A stretch of 22,028 nucleotides of DNA from Candidatus Heimdallarchaeota archaeon (GTDB lineage Archaea > Asgardarchaeota > Heimdallarchaeia > Heimdallarchaeales > Heimdallarchaeaceae), in the NCBI GenBank assembly GCA_016839985.1, contig JAEOTG010000082.1:1-22028 (forward strand), in the 5' to 3' direction. The notes below the pieces were generated by a model, which had not been told where the DNA came from, did not search any database, and saw nothing but the letters and a program-made list of their open reading frames with translations. The position numbers and the translations under genes were made by a program. Below are positions 1-6,401 of the stretch, piece by piece. The first letter of the stretch is position 1. Every line of letters starts with the position of its first letter.

Positions 1-1160
1 CCAGGATTTATCCCTATCTGGTATTGAAATGGATGAACACACATATTACCTGAACGCATAAGAATCTTGTAATTAGGAATCATTTCATTAAAATATTCAT
101 TTATATCTAGGTGATTTACAGCATCTGATTTTGGTCGGAATGACACCAACGCAGCTCTTTGTTTGTAGTCTAAAGGTCCCAATACTTCAAATTTTTCGAG
201 TTCAAGTATTCCTTCTAGTAGTTTGCGAGAAAATGTTTGTTCTCGATTGTGTACATTTTCCATACCTATTTCTTGGAGATAATCTACAGCTGCTCCAGCA
301 CCAAGCATCCCACCATAGTTTTGTAATCCAGCCTCAAATTTGTGAGGAGGAGGAAGATATTTTGGAACTATTTCTTCGTCTTCATAGACTACGTCTTCTA
401 TTACATCCCCACCTACCATGTACATATCTAACTGCTCTAGTAAGTCATATTTACCATACAAAACACCGATACCGGTAGGACCACATGCTTTGTGAACGCT
501 TAGAACACAGAAGTCAACATCAATATCTCTTACATCTAATTTTTGATGTGGTGCAAATTGTGCTTCATCAGATACTACAAGAGCATCGTGTTCATGAGCA
601 ATTTTAACTACTTCTTCCAGAGGAGCTACTGTTCCTGTTAGATTTGAAGCATGAACAAAAGAGACTATTTTGGTTTTATCGTCAATTTTGTCTTCAAAAT
701 CAGCAGGATCTAATGTACCATCTTCTTTAGCTTCTACTAACCTAAGTTCACTTCCTGTTTCTTTGCATCTTTTATAGAATGGAAGCATCCCACTATGGTG
801 TTCTAATGTTGTAGTAACAACATTTTCATCTTTGTTTAAAGGAATGGTTGCAGCAATTAAGTTCAATCCCTCAGTAGCATTTCTAGTCCATATTATTTCA
901 TTTGAGCTTTCAGCATTAATGAAAGAAGCCATTTTGTTTCTTGCATTTTCTGTCAGCATACTGGTTTCAGAACCTAAACTATGTGTTGATCTTCCAGCTC
1001 CACCACATGCACCTAAGTACTTGTAGTAATATTCCATTGCTTCCCATACTTGAACAGGTTTTAATGCCATGCAAGCAGAATCAAAATAAATTAAACTTTT
1101 ACTATCATAAAGTTGACCTAAAACAGGAAAATCTCTTCTTATTCTTTCCCAAACTACCAT
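1..1160 (-). CDS. SufS-like cysteine desulfurase (class V aminotransferase), 3' end beyond window
   Basis: PLP enzyme predicted to remove sulfur from cysteine and pass it on as a persulfide for Fe-S or thio-modification. The reading frame starts at ATG 1158-1160 and stays open to base 1 (386 codons), so the C-terminus lies outside the window. Visible hallmarks: substrate-side His in TTTLEHHSG (residue 121), PLP-ring Asp in VVSDEAQ (198), Schiff-base Lys in SVHKACGPTGIGVLYGK (224), FEAG at 275-278 and the persulfide Cys in RSGNMCVHPF (374), equivalent to the RTGHHC loop of SufS. The FEAGTP motif of classic SufS reads FEAGLQ here, so it may be a divergent subfamily rather than SufS itself. It begins 12 nt after the stop of the 80-residue protein upstream and is probably cotranscribed with it. 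No suf scaffold genes are visible on this side. Confidence 0.88.
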   Translation of the reverse strand, partial: MVVWERIRRDFPVLGQLYDSKSLIYFDSACMALKPVQVWEAMEYYYKYLGACGGAGRSTHSLGSETSMLTENARNKMASFINAESSNEIIWTRNATEGLNLIAATIPLNKDENVVTTTLEHHSGMLPFYKRCKETGSELRLVEAKEDGTLDPADFEDKIDDKTKIVSFVHASNLTGTVAPLEEVVKIAHEHDALVVSDEAQFAPHQKLDVRDIDVDFCVLSVHKACGPTGIGVLYGKYDLLEQLDMYMVGGDVIEDVVYEDEEIVPKYLPPPHKFEAGLQNYGGMLGAGAAVDYLQEIGMENVHNREQTFSRKLLEGILELEKFEVLGPLDYKQRAALVSFRPKSDAVNHLDINEYFNEMIPNYKILMRSGNMCVHPFQYQIGINP

Positions 1161-1172
1161 TTTACATCACGC

Positions 1173-1415
1173 TCATTCAATTTCTGGTTCTTTAAGTAAT
1201 TTCCAAGCAAAACCAGCAGAAGTCCATTTTTTTTCTACAAAACCTTGTTCCGCTAATTCTTTCCCAGCTAGCATTACATCCCCTCCAGATGTACATCCTG
1301 CACATAATTCAGGAAATAAATCTCTCATAGCTAAAATCTCTTTTGTGGTAGCAGGATTTTGCTTTTTAAGTATCTCAATAACGCACTTAATATTACGATC
1401 TTTGAAGGTACTCAT
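1173..1415 (-). CDS. Small winged-helix-like protein with CxxC
   Basis: Protein of 80 residues, not recognised as a named family. The pattern looks like a winged helix: helix 1 about residues 8-19, helix 2 at TTKEILAM (23-30), helix 3 around SGGDVMLAGKELAEQG (43-58), then a hairpin with VEKKWTSAGFAWKLL (60-74). Three cysteines occur, C11 and the pair C38/C41 in LCAGCTSGG, just before the recognition-like helix; a thiol pair there could bind a metal or Fe-S cluster or respond to redox state, which is inference. It starts at ATG 1413-1415, with an AT-rich TATA-like stretch (TTTAAATTA) about 30 nt upstream. Its stop is 12 nt from the cysteine desulfurase start, so the two probably form one transcript and the small protein may regulate or partner the desulfurase. 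Confidence 0.6.
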   Translation of the reverse strand: MSTFKDRNIKCVIEILKKQNPATTKEILAMRDLFPELCAGCTSGGDVMLAGKELAEQGFVEKKWTSAGFAWKLLKEPEIE

Positions 1416-1486
1416 GATATCAAATAACTAATTTTTGTACGTAATTTAAATTATTCTACTAATGCACATCAAATAATAAAAGCGTA

Positions 1487-2413
1487 TTAATTAAGAAAAT
1501 CCGATAATGATTTTTGACCTTTTAATTTCAAAGGTGTGGAAGAGAACTGGATTATATTTCCAATTATTTTGTTGAGGTTGGTTACATAGTAGCTGTTATT
1601 CATTTTGGTAACTAACAATTTACCCTTTATGCCAATTGTTTCTCCTACGATTTGCATAGTTTTTTCAACTTCATTAAAGATGGGATTAACTGAGAGTGCG
1701 GGTATGTTACCATAATAGGATGATAAATCTGATTCATTGAGTAATAAATCTGATTCATTTGATTCATATGATGATTTTTCAAGTAATTCTTTTACTTGTT
1801 CTATTATTTCTCTAAATCTTGGTAAAGACCTTGTTAGGTCATAATTCAATGTTTTCGCTTTTTGTGTTTTCCTTATTGTTTGGGAAATATTCAATTTGGA
1901 AGACACCAATTTTTCAAGCTCTCGAGCTTCAAATCCATTCTTTGCACGAAAGACTTCTATGGCTTTATCAGCTCCTTGATTCACCCATCTTTTTAAAGGA
2001 TTAAAGGACACTCCAACTTTAATATTGTTTGCAATTAAAGCGAGATAAACAGTGCAAGGATGTGTTTTACAATATTCATAGGCAGCAGGATTTTGTGAAC
2101 AATTACCAAAAGGTTTTGATGCATCACAAAAAAGGAAACATTTCTCAAAATCTGTTTGTTCACAATTATAACATCTTACATATTGATTTTCTACACTATT
2201 TGAACAGAGATAATACTCCTGTTTGTTGATAGAATGACCTATACATACTCTTTCTTTAGAAACTTCTACGTTGAATTCTTGATTAGGGATTATAGGTTTC
2301 TTATAAACTGTTTTTGGATCTTCATCTATATTACGTAAAAAAAGGAACGAATAGGGAGGAGTATTTGGATCCCATTTAACAGCAACTAGGTGTTCTCTCA
2401 AAATAATCTCCAT
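1487..2413 (-). CDS. DUF2797 protein: Zn-binding, GIY-YIG-like core, C-terminal PIP box
   Basis: Archaeal DUF2797-type protein of unknown function. Residues 57-120 contain nine cysteines (C57, C70, C81, C84, C92, C96, C105, C115, C120), a likely zinc or Fe-S region with C81-x2-C84. Residues 121-175 read TVYLALIANNIKVGVSFN, then KRWVNQGADKA and FEARELEKLV; the order of VYL, KVG, Arg and Glu resembles the GIY-YIG nuclease fold of the T5orf172 type, with GIY and YIG replaced by VYL and KVG. A low-complexity linker (about 213-234) includes a 7-residue tandem repeat. The last nine residues, QKSLSDFLN, match an archaeal PIP box, suggesting PCNA binding. The start lies 2 nt after the FAU-1 stop, so it is coupled to that gene. 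Family assignment is fairly secure; the nuclease idea is inference. Confidence 0.8.
   Translation of the reverse strand: MEIILREHLVAVKWDPNTPPYSFLFLRNIDEDPKTVYKKPIIPNQEFNVEVSKERVCIGHSINKQEYYLCSNSVENQYVRCYNCEQTDFEKCFLFCDASKPFGNCSQNPAAYEYCKTHPCTVYLALIANNIKVGVSFNPLKRWVNQGADKAIEVFRAKNGFEARELEKLVSSKLNISQTIRKTQKAKTLNYDLTRSLPRFREIIEQVKELLEKSSYESNESDLLLNESDLSSYYGNIPALSVNPIFNEVEKTMQIVGETIGIKGKLLVTKMNNSYYVTNLNKIIGNIIQFSSTPLKLKGQKSLSDFLN
1724..1759 (-). repeat. In-frame 21-bp tandem duplication inside the DUF2797 gene
   Basis: The 15-mer TAAATCTGATTCATT (plus strand) occurs at 1724-1738 and again at 1745-1759, a period of 21 bp. It encodes the repeated NESDLL/NESDLS segments in the acidic linker between the folded part and the C-terminal region. 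This looks like slipped-strand duplication in a disordered linker. Confidence 0.75.
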
Positions 2414-2415
2414 TA

Positions 2416-3855
2416 TTATTTTTCAGCTAATACAAGGACGTTATCATCACCTTTATCCAATTTCTTTTGACAATCATCATAAATTGAATAAATTTTTTCT
2501 TTTAATTTATCTGATATTATTCCTTTTTGTGCTAAATCATTAATTACTCCTTCATCTTTAGCTTCAATTTCATCTTCTTTTCTAATAAGCATTAATCCTA
2601 AATCGATGTATCGAAGTTTTCCTCCATAGCATAGCTCAATTGGAGTAATTACTTTAATTATTTCACCTATGGTAGAATCATTTCTTTGTACTTTAATATG
2701 AATTGACCAACTACCTTCTTTTGCTACAACTATAGATGTATCACCTTGTTGGATTTCTTCACTTAAACCATAATGCAATCCTCGTGATGAACGAAAACTT
2801 CGTTTAACTATCAAACAATCATCTAACCAGTTTAACTGTCCAAGGATTCTTTCTTGAGGTGGAGATGTTAATTTATATTCTTCTAGATGAATTAATGCGT
2901 TTTCAGCAAAATCGTTTTCTAAAATAGTTTGTTTCAGAATTGAGGATATTTTCTCACCGTTAGCTTCTGAAGAAATTCTTTCAGCAAAGGTTGTAGTTAA
3001 TTTTAGTTCTGCTGAATAAGACATAAACCAATGATGCATTGGGATTGTTGGAACTACTTCTGCCCTGATTGAAGTCAATTTATCTTTAGCATCTTTCACA
3101 AACAATGCGTGTGCTACAGTATATCCTGGTTGAAGAATACCTGGTCCATATGAAGACCCAGATATAAGTAAATCCAATTCTTCAGCTCTATGAACTAGTT
3201 GCTCTATATCTGCTTGAATAGCTTCTACTGAAGCTTTAGTTGCACTTGTTCTCATTATTAATCCGTGATCATGAGGTCTGAGTTGTTTTCCTAATGAAAA
3301 TAGTTTATCCCTATCATCTTTTGGTAATTTTCTAGAAACACGAACAAAATTAGCATCTCTTTCTAATATTACTGATTGACCTGGAAAATGAATGATTGTA
3401 GAGCATACTGGAAGTTGATCCTCAAAGATATTCAATTGTTTAATTTGAACTATAACTTTTTGTCCTCTATGAAAATCAGAGCCAAATAAAATTGCATTAA
3501 TTTCTTCTCCAATATCAACTACTGAAAGATTTTTTTCAGGGTTTACGTGAATAATTTTTCCATTATACACTGCATGTAATTGTACAGGATGTTTGAGAAT
3601 TATGGAGTTTGGAACCTCTTTTAGAAGCAAATTGGTAATTGCTAAAACATATTCTTCATCTCCCTCTATTGAGATACCATATCCATCTAAAACATCTTGA
3701 AGTTCAACATCATATGAATCAATCTTTTCTTCAATTCCAAAGGCTTTTGATTGTTCTGGAAGAGGTTGAATAAGCACATAATTAAGATTATTTGATATCA
3801 TTTTAATGAGAGCGATATCATAAATACTTCTAACTCGAAAAGTTGGAGAAACCAT
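2416..3855 (-). CDS. fau-1: FAU-1-type ribonuclease (RNase E/G-like, DUF402 C-terminus)
   Basis: Protein of 479 residues matching the archaeal FAU-1 family, first described as an AU-rich RNA-binding protein in Pyrococcus and related to RNase E/G; predicted cytoplasmic RNA processing. An S1-like beta segment lies at about 97-145 (YNGKIIHVNPEKNLSVVDIG, then RGQKVIVQIKQ). The RNase E/G-like middle covers about 150-300, with SRKLPKDDRDKL and the GLIMRTSATKA segment. The C-terminal DUF402 domain (about 355-460) shows RGLHYG, KEGSWSIHIKV, VITPIELCYGGKLRYIDLGL and a helical tail. Start at ATG 3853-3855 is supported by the Shine-Dalgarno AAAGGTGA a few bases upstream and a TATA-like CTTTTTATT about 40 nt upstream. 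Length is usual for the family. It is followed 2 nt later by the DUF2797 gene, so the two form an operon. Confidence 0.88.
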   Translation of the reverse strand: MVSPTFRVRSIYDIALIKMISNNLNYVLIQPLPEQSKAFGIEEKIDSYDVELQDVLDGYGISIEGDEEYVLAITNLLLKEVPNSIILKHPVQLHAVYNGKIIHVNPEKNLSVVDIGEEINAILFGSDFHRGQKVIVQIKQLNIFEDQLPVCSTIIHFPGQSVILERDANFVRVSRKLPKDDRDKLFSLGKQLRPHDHGLIMRTSATKASVEAIQADIEQLVHRAEELDLLISGSSYGPGILQPGYTVAHALFVKDAKDKLTSIRAEVVPTIPMHHWFMSYSAELKLTTTFAERISSEANGEKISSILKQTILENDFAENALIHLEEYKLTSPPQERILGQLNWLDDCLIVKRSFRSSRGLHYGLSEEIQQGDTSIVVAKEGSWSIHIKVQRNDSTIGEIIKVITPIELCYGGKLRYIDLGLMLIRKEDEIEAKDEGVINDLAQKGIISDKLKEKIYSIYDDCQKKLDKGDDNVLVLAEK

Positions 3856-3948
3856 TATTATTCACCTTTAGGCAAAGTAGGATGATATTGAATAAAAAGT
3901 TAATGAAATCAAAGTCTCTTTAAATTACTATGCTAAAACTTGAAAAAG

Positions 3949-4031
3949 TGGAGCCAAGACGGGGATTTGAACCCCGGCGGCTAATGCCAGTGGTTTTCGA
4001 GACCACCACCGTACCACTTGGTTATCTTGGC
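3949..4031 (-). tRNA. tRNA-Ser (anticodon CGA), CCA encoded
   Basis: Cloverleaf read on the minus strand: acceptor GCCAAGA (4025-4031) pairs with TCTTGGC (3953-3959). The three-pair D stem is ACC/GGT, the anticodon stem GTGGT/ACCAC, the loop CTCGAAA with anticodon CGA at 3997-3999. The long variable arm TGGCATTAGCCGC forms a GGC/GCC stem (class II), and the T arm is CGGGG-TTCAAAT-CCCCG. The class II arm and CGA anticodon give serine (codon UCG). CCA is encoded at 3949-3951. The discriminator base reads U (3952), whereas G is usual for archaeal tRNA-Ser. No intron. Confidence 0.95.
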
Positions 4032-4122
4032 TTTCAGTTAGCTTTGTACGACACAACAGTAATAAAATACTTGTAAAAAGATAGTAGAGAAGTTAAAAAA
4101 TCTTCGTTTAGCAAATACGTAT

Positions 4123-4719
4123 TTAGAGTCGTATAAATTTCATGGTTCCGCATTCAGGACATCCTTTTGTTCCACATTCTGAACAGATAATAAAAGCACA
4201 CTTTGCACACTTCGATGTAGCTGTGTTTCCACATTTTGCACACTTCTTAACTAGAACTTTACTTCTCGTTTTATAAATAACATAGATTGCACCTACACTA
4301 AGTCCTAAACCTGCAATTACTGCAAATACTATAAGAAAAATTCTTCCTACAGATCTATCAGGAGAAGAATCTTTGACAATTTTGACCACTTTTGTATCAT
4401 AATACTCTATTACACTTGGTTCACCATTGTTTTGAACAGTCCAAGTAATATATGGATTCACTTCTCCAAGTTTCATACCAACAAGTTCGTCTATAAAATT
4501 TTTGTTGATGTAATTTTCATTTACTGTAACTTGAAATGGTCCTTCTTCTGTATATTCGTTGGAAAATTCTCCATCAATGTAGCTAGTAAATGCAACATTA
4601 ATGATATCTTCGTATTCAACTCCTAAGAGATCATCATATGCTTGTGTCGTTGAGAGTGAAGATATCAGGACCATGGTTAGAATGGTCAGAAGCACGAAAT
4701 TTCGTGTACTTTTCTTCAT
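4123..4719 (-). CDS. Membrane protein: FKBP-like outer domain, TM helix, eight-Cys zinc module (copy 3)
   Basis: Third of three tandem paralogs. Residues 1-27 are a signal peptide ending TTQA. Residues 30-117 form an FKBP-like beta domain: YEDIINVAFTSYIDG, then EEGPFQVTVN, then IDELVGMKLGEVNPY (the GMKxGE loop of FKBPs) and IEYYDTKVVKIV. A membrane helix spans about 125-149. The cytoplasmic tail has cysteines 160, 163, 171, 174, 179, 182, 187 and 190, spaced C-x2-C-x7-C-x2-C-x4-C-x2-C-x4-C-x2-C, which can hold two zinc ions in a B-box/RING-like way. Most FKBP active-site aromatics are not evident, so it may bind rather than isomerise proline peptides. It starts at ATG 4717-4719 with its own promoter at 4742-4757. 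This copy is the most diverged in the tail (it lacks the KSRTLL ending). Confidence 0.8.
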   Translation of the reverse strand: MKKSTRNFVLLTILTMVLISSLSTTQAYDDLLGVEYEDIINVAFTSYIDGEFSNEYTEEGPFQVTVNENYINKNFIDELVGMKLGEVNPYITWTVQNNGEPSVIEYYDTKVVKIVKDSSPDRSVGRIFLIVFAVIAGLGLSVGAIYVIYKTRSKVLVKKCAKCGNTATSKCAKCAFIICSECGTKGCPECGTMKFIRL

Positions 4720-4741
4720 TGAAGGTCTTGATAAACAGAAA

Positions 4742-4757
4742 CTTAAAAGAATTTCGA
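4742..4757 (-). promoter_or_regulatory. BRE/TATA promoter of FKBP-like copy 3
   Basis: Minus-strand TCGAAATTCTTTTAAG: a BRE-like CGAAA followed by TATA element CTTTTAAG centred about 26 nt upstream of ATG 4719, so transcription should begin at or near the start codon. The same element is repeated upstream of copy 2. Confidence 0.6.
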
Positions 4758-4772
4758 AGAAGGAGAGGAAAC

Positions 4773-5378
4773 TCAGGATTTGAATTTTAATAGAGTACGA
4801 CTCTTACAGTAAGGACAACCATTTGAATAGCATCTTTCACAAAAAGACCTACCACATTTCTTACAATTTCCAACAGCAATTATTTTGCAAACAACACATT
4901 TCTTAGCTAAAAATGTGGTTCGTACTTTATAAGATAAATAACCCAAACCAACTACTGCGCCTAATCCCCCAATTACTGAAAAAGTTATGATAACACCCTT
5001 ACCGATTGGTCTTTCTGGCGTCGAATCTTCCACTATTCGAAATATTATTGTATCAAAATATTCTACTTTCGTTGTAGTTCCATTTTGATAGTCTATTATC
5101 CAAGTGATATATGATTTTGTATCGCCTACTTTCAATCCTATAACAGCATCCACTAAAATCTTGTTGACCAGGTGCTCATTTACTTGAAATCTAAAAGGAC
5201 CTGCTTCAGTGAATTCGCCAACAAGTTCTGAATCCTTATAAATTTCACAAGTGATATCAATGATATCATCATATTCAATTCCATGAATATCGCTATAAGC
5301 TTGTGTTGTTGTTAAAATAGAAATCGTTAGTAATATAGTAATTCCTAAAATAGGGAATTTTCGTATCGTAATATTCAT
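4773..5378 (-). CDS. Membrane protein: FKBP-like outer domain, TM helix, eight-Cys zinc module (copy 2)
   Basis: Second tandem paralog, 201 residues. Signal peptide at 1-27 (ending TTQA, as in copy 3). The FKBP-like domain at about 30-117 has IEYDDIIDITCEIYKD, FTEAGPFRFQVNE, VIGLKVGDTKSYITW and VEYFDTIIFRIVED. The membrane helix is at about 128-150. Tail cysteines are 161, 164, 172, 175, 180, 183, 188 and 191, with exactly the same spacing as in both sister proteins. The tail CERCYSNGCPYCKSRTLL is nearly identical to copy 1, so the cytoplasmic module is under stronger constraint than the outer domain. ATG 5376-5378 follows a BRE/TATA element at matching distance. It lies 50 bp from copy 1 and 53 bp from copy 3. 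Function unknown; a receptor or chaperone with a cytoplasmic docking zinc finger is one inference. Confidence 0.8.
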   Translation of the reverse strand: MNITIRKFPILGITILLTISILTTTQAYSDIHGIEYDDIIDITCEIYKDSELVGEFTEAGPFRFQVNEHLVNKILVDAVIGLKVGDTKSYITWIIDYQNGTTTKVEYFDTIIFRIVEDSTPERPIGKGVIITFSVIGGLGAVVGLGYLSYKVRTTFLAKKCVVCKIIAVGNCKKCGRSFCERCYSNGCPYCKSRTLLKFKS

Positions 5379-5400
5379 TGGGGAGACTGATTTAAAGAGA

Positions 5401-5416
5401 CTTAAAAGAATTTCGA
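5401..5416 (-). promoter_or_regulatory. BRE/TATA promoter of FKBP-like copy 2
   Basis: Same TCGAAATTCTTTTAAG element as at 4742-4757, again centred about 26 nt upstream of the ATG (5378). The identity extends through at least 20 bases, showing that the promoter was duplicated with the gene. Confidence 0.6.
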
Positions 5417-5428
5417 AGAAGAAGAAAA

Positions 5429-6082
5429 TTAGGATTTAAATCTTAATAGGGTTCTACTCTTGCAAAAGGGACATCCATTGGAATAACATTTCTCACAGAA
5501 AATTTTACTACATTTCTTACATGTTCCAATAGCTAATGCTTTACAGACCGTGCATTTTTTTCCCAAGATACGAGGATAGAGTTTATATCCGCCGTAAACC
5601 AGAAATAAAACAGCAGCAGCAACTAAAAGACCTCCTCCTACTCGTATGAAATAATAACCAAAAGAACCAGGAAGAAAGCCATTTGTAGGAAGTTCTGTGT
5701 AGTAAATATTGTTTAGCATAACAACTTTCAAATCGTTAAAATAAAGAGTAGTATTAAACAAATAACCATATGTTGGATCAGAAATTGAAAATCCTTTTTC
5801 TGGGGGGATAACAGTATCTTTTACTTCCCCTAGTTTCATATCCACTAATTCATCATATAAACCAGGAGGAGAGATAGTAGTTGTTAAAATTACTTTTTCT
5901 GGGTTATCTTCAGACTTAACCTCAATTAGTGAACCACTAGCTATCAACCTATAACTGTAACCAATCAAATCACCAGGTTCAACAACAGGTATTGCAGCTT
6001 TTGACAATCTTATTGAAGAGAAGGATAAACTCATGGTTAATAGAGCTATCAAAATTGATAAGATTATTATTGATCTTCTCAT
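5429..6082 (-). CDS. Membrane protein: FKBP-like outer domain, TM helix, eight-Cys zinc module (copy 1)
   Basis: First of the tandem set and the clearest FKBP-like member, 217 residues. Signal peptide about 1-30. The FKBP-like domain (33-127) shows VEPGDLIGYSYRLIASGSLI, PPGLYDELVDMKLGEVKDT and VIPPEKGFSISDPTYGYLF, matching the usual order of GD-x-V-x-Y, GMKxGE and PPE-x-G(Y). The membrane helix covers about 146-168. Cysteines 177, 180, 188, 191, 196, 199, 204 and 207 form the zinc module on the cytoplasmic side, and the end CKSRTLLRFKS is shared with copy 2. The start at ATG 6080-6082 has BRE/TATA (CGATAAATTTTTAATAG) about 26 nt upstream. The outer domain is likely an FKBP-derived peptide-binding or isomerase domain; the tail resembles eukaryotic B-box fingers in spacing only. 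Confidence 0.82.
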   Translation of the reverse strand: MRRSIIILSILIALLTMSLSFSSIRLSKAAIPVVEPGDLIGYSYRLIASGSLIEVKSEDNPEKVILTTTISPPGLYDELVDMKLGEVKDTVIPPEKGFSISDPTYGYLFNTTLYFNDLKVVMLNNIYYTELPTNGFLPGSFGYYFIRVGGGLLVAAAVLFLVYGGYKLYPRILGKKCTVCKALAIGTCKKCSKIFCEKCYSNGCPFCKSRTLLRFKS

Positions 6083-6102
6083 TAAGTGAGAGTCGAAATA
6101 AA

Positions 6103-6120
6103 ACTATTAAAAATTTATCG
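6103..6120 (-). promoter_or_regulatory. BRE/TATA promoter of FKBP-like copy 1
   Basis: Minus-strand CGATAAATTTTTAATAG, with the TATA part centred about 26 nt upstream of ATG 6082. It keeps the spacing of the two downstream copies but differs in sequence. Confidence 0.5.
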
Positions 6121-6233
6121 AATTAAGAAAAAAGTTTAGACATCCTTAGACTATGGTTTACTGCTTTTTAGTATACTAAACGACATGTTTAAAAGAGATA
6201 TTTTTAGAAAAGAAACGGACAAACAAAAATCGA

Positions 6234-6341
6234 GGGGCAGTAGTTTAGCTCGGTCGATGATCGTGGACTGTCAAACTTTTTGCTATTGGCAAAAAATGCT
6301 GAACTCCATGGACCCGGGTTCAAATCCCGGCTGCCTCGCCA
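6234..6341 (+). tRNA. tRNA-Asp (anticodon GTC) with intron, CCA encoded
   Basis: Acceptor GGGGCAG (6234-6240) pairs with CTGCCTC (6331-6337), one pair being G-U. The anticodon stem GTGGA (6263-6267) pairs with TCCAT (6305-6309). The loop starts C-T-GTC-A, giving anticodon GTC at 6270-6272 (Asp). The T arm is CCGGG-TTCAAAT-CCCGG (6314-6330), the variable loop has 4 nt, the discriminator is G (usual for Asp) and CCA is 6339-6341. Between the anticodon stem halves are 37 nt instead of 7, so about 30 nt is intron. The D stem (GTTT region) is weak and rich in U, as in other archaeal tRNA-Asp. A TATA-like TTTAAAAGA lies about 40 nt upstream. Confidence 0.92.
6274..6303 (+). other. tRNA-Asp intron (position 37/38)
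   Basis: About 30 nt inserted after the anticodon. It folds as a hairpin, TTTTTGC with GCAAAAA, and the anticodon-side TCA can pair with TGA at the intron end, giving a relaxed bulge-helix-bulge with only three clear central pairs. The exact boundary could shift by one base. Confidence 0.75.
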
Positions 6342-6401
6342 TCTTAAATTCTTTATTTATTTCTAGAGAGTTTTATTAAATCAGGACGTTAATAAGTAAA
6401 G

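Noticed and set aside
131..478. Plus-strand open frame near the left edge
   Set aside because: Lies opposite a cysteine desulfurase with intact motifs and has low-complexity Leu/His content.
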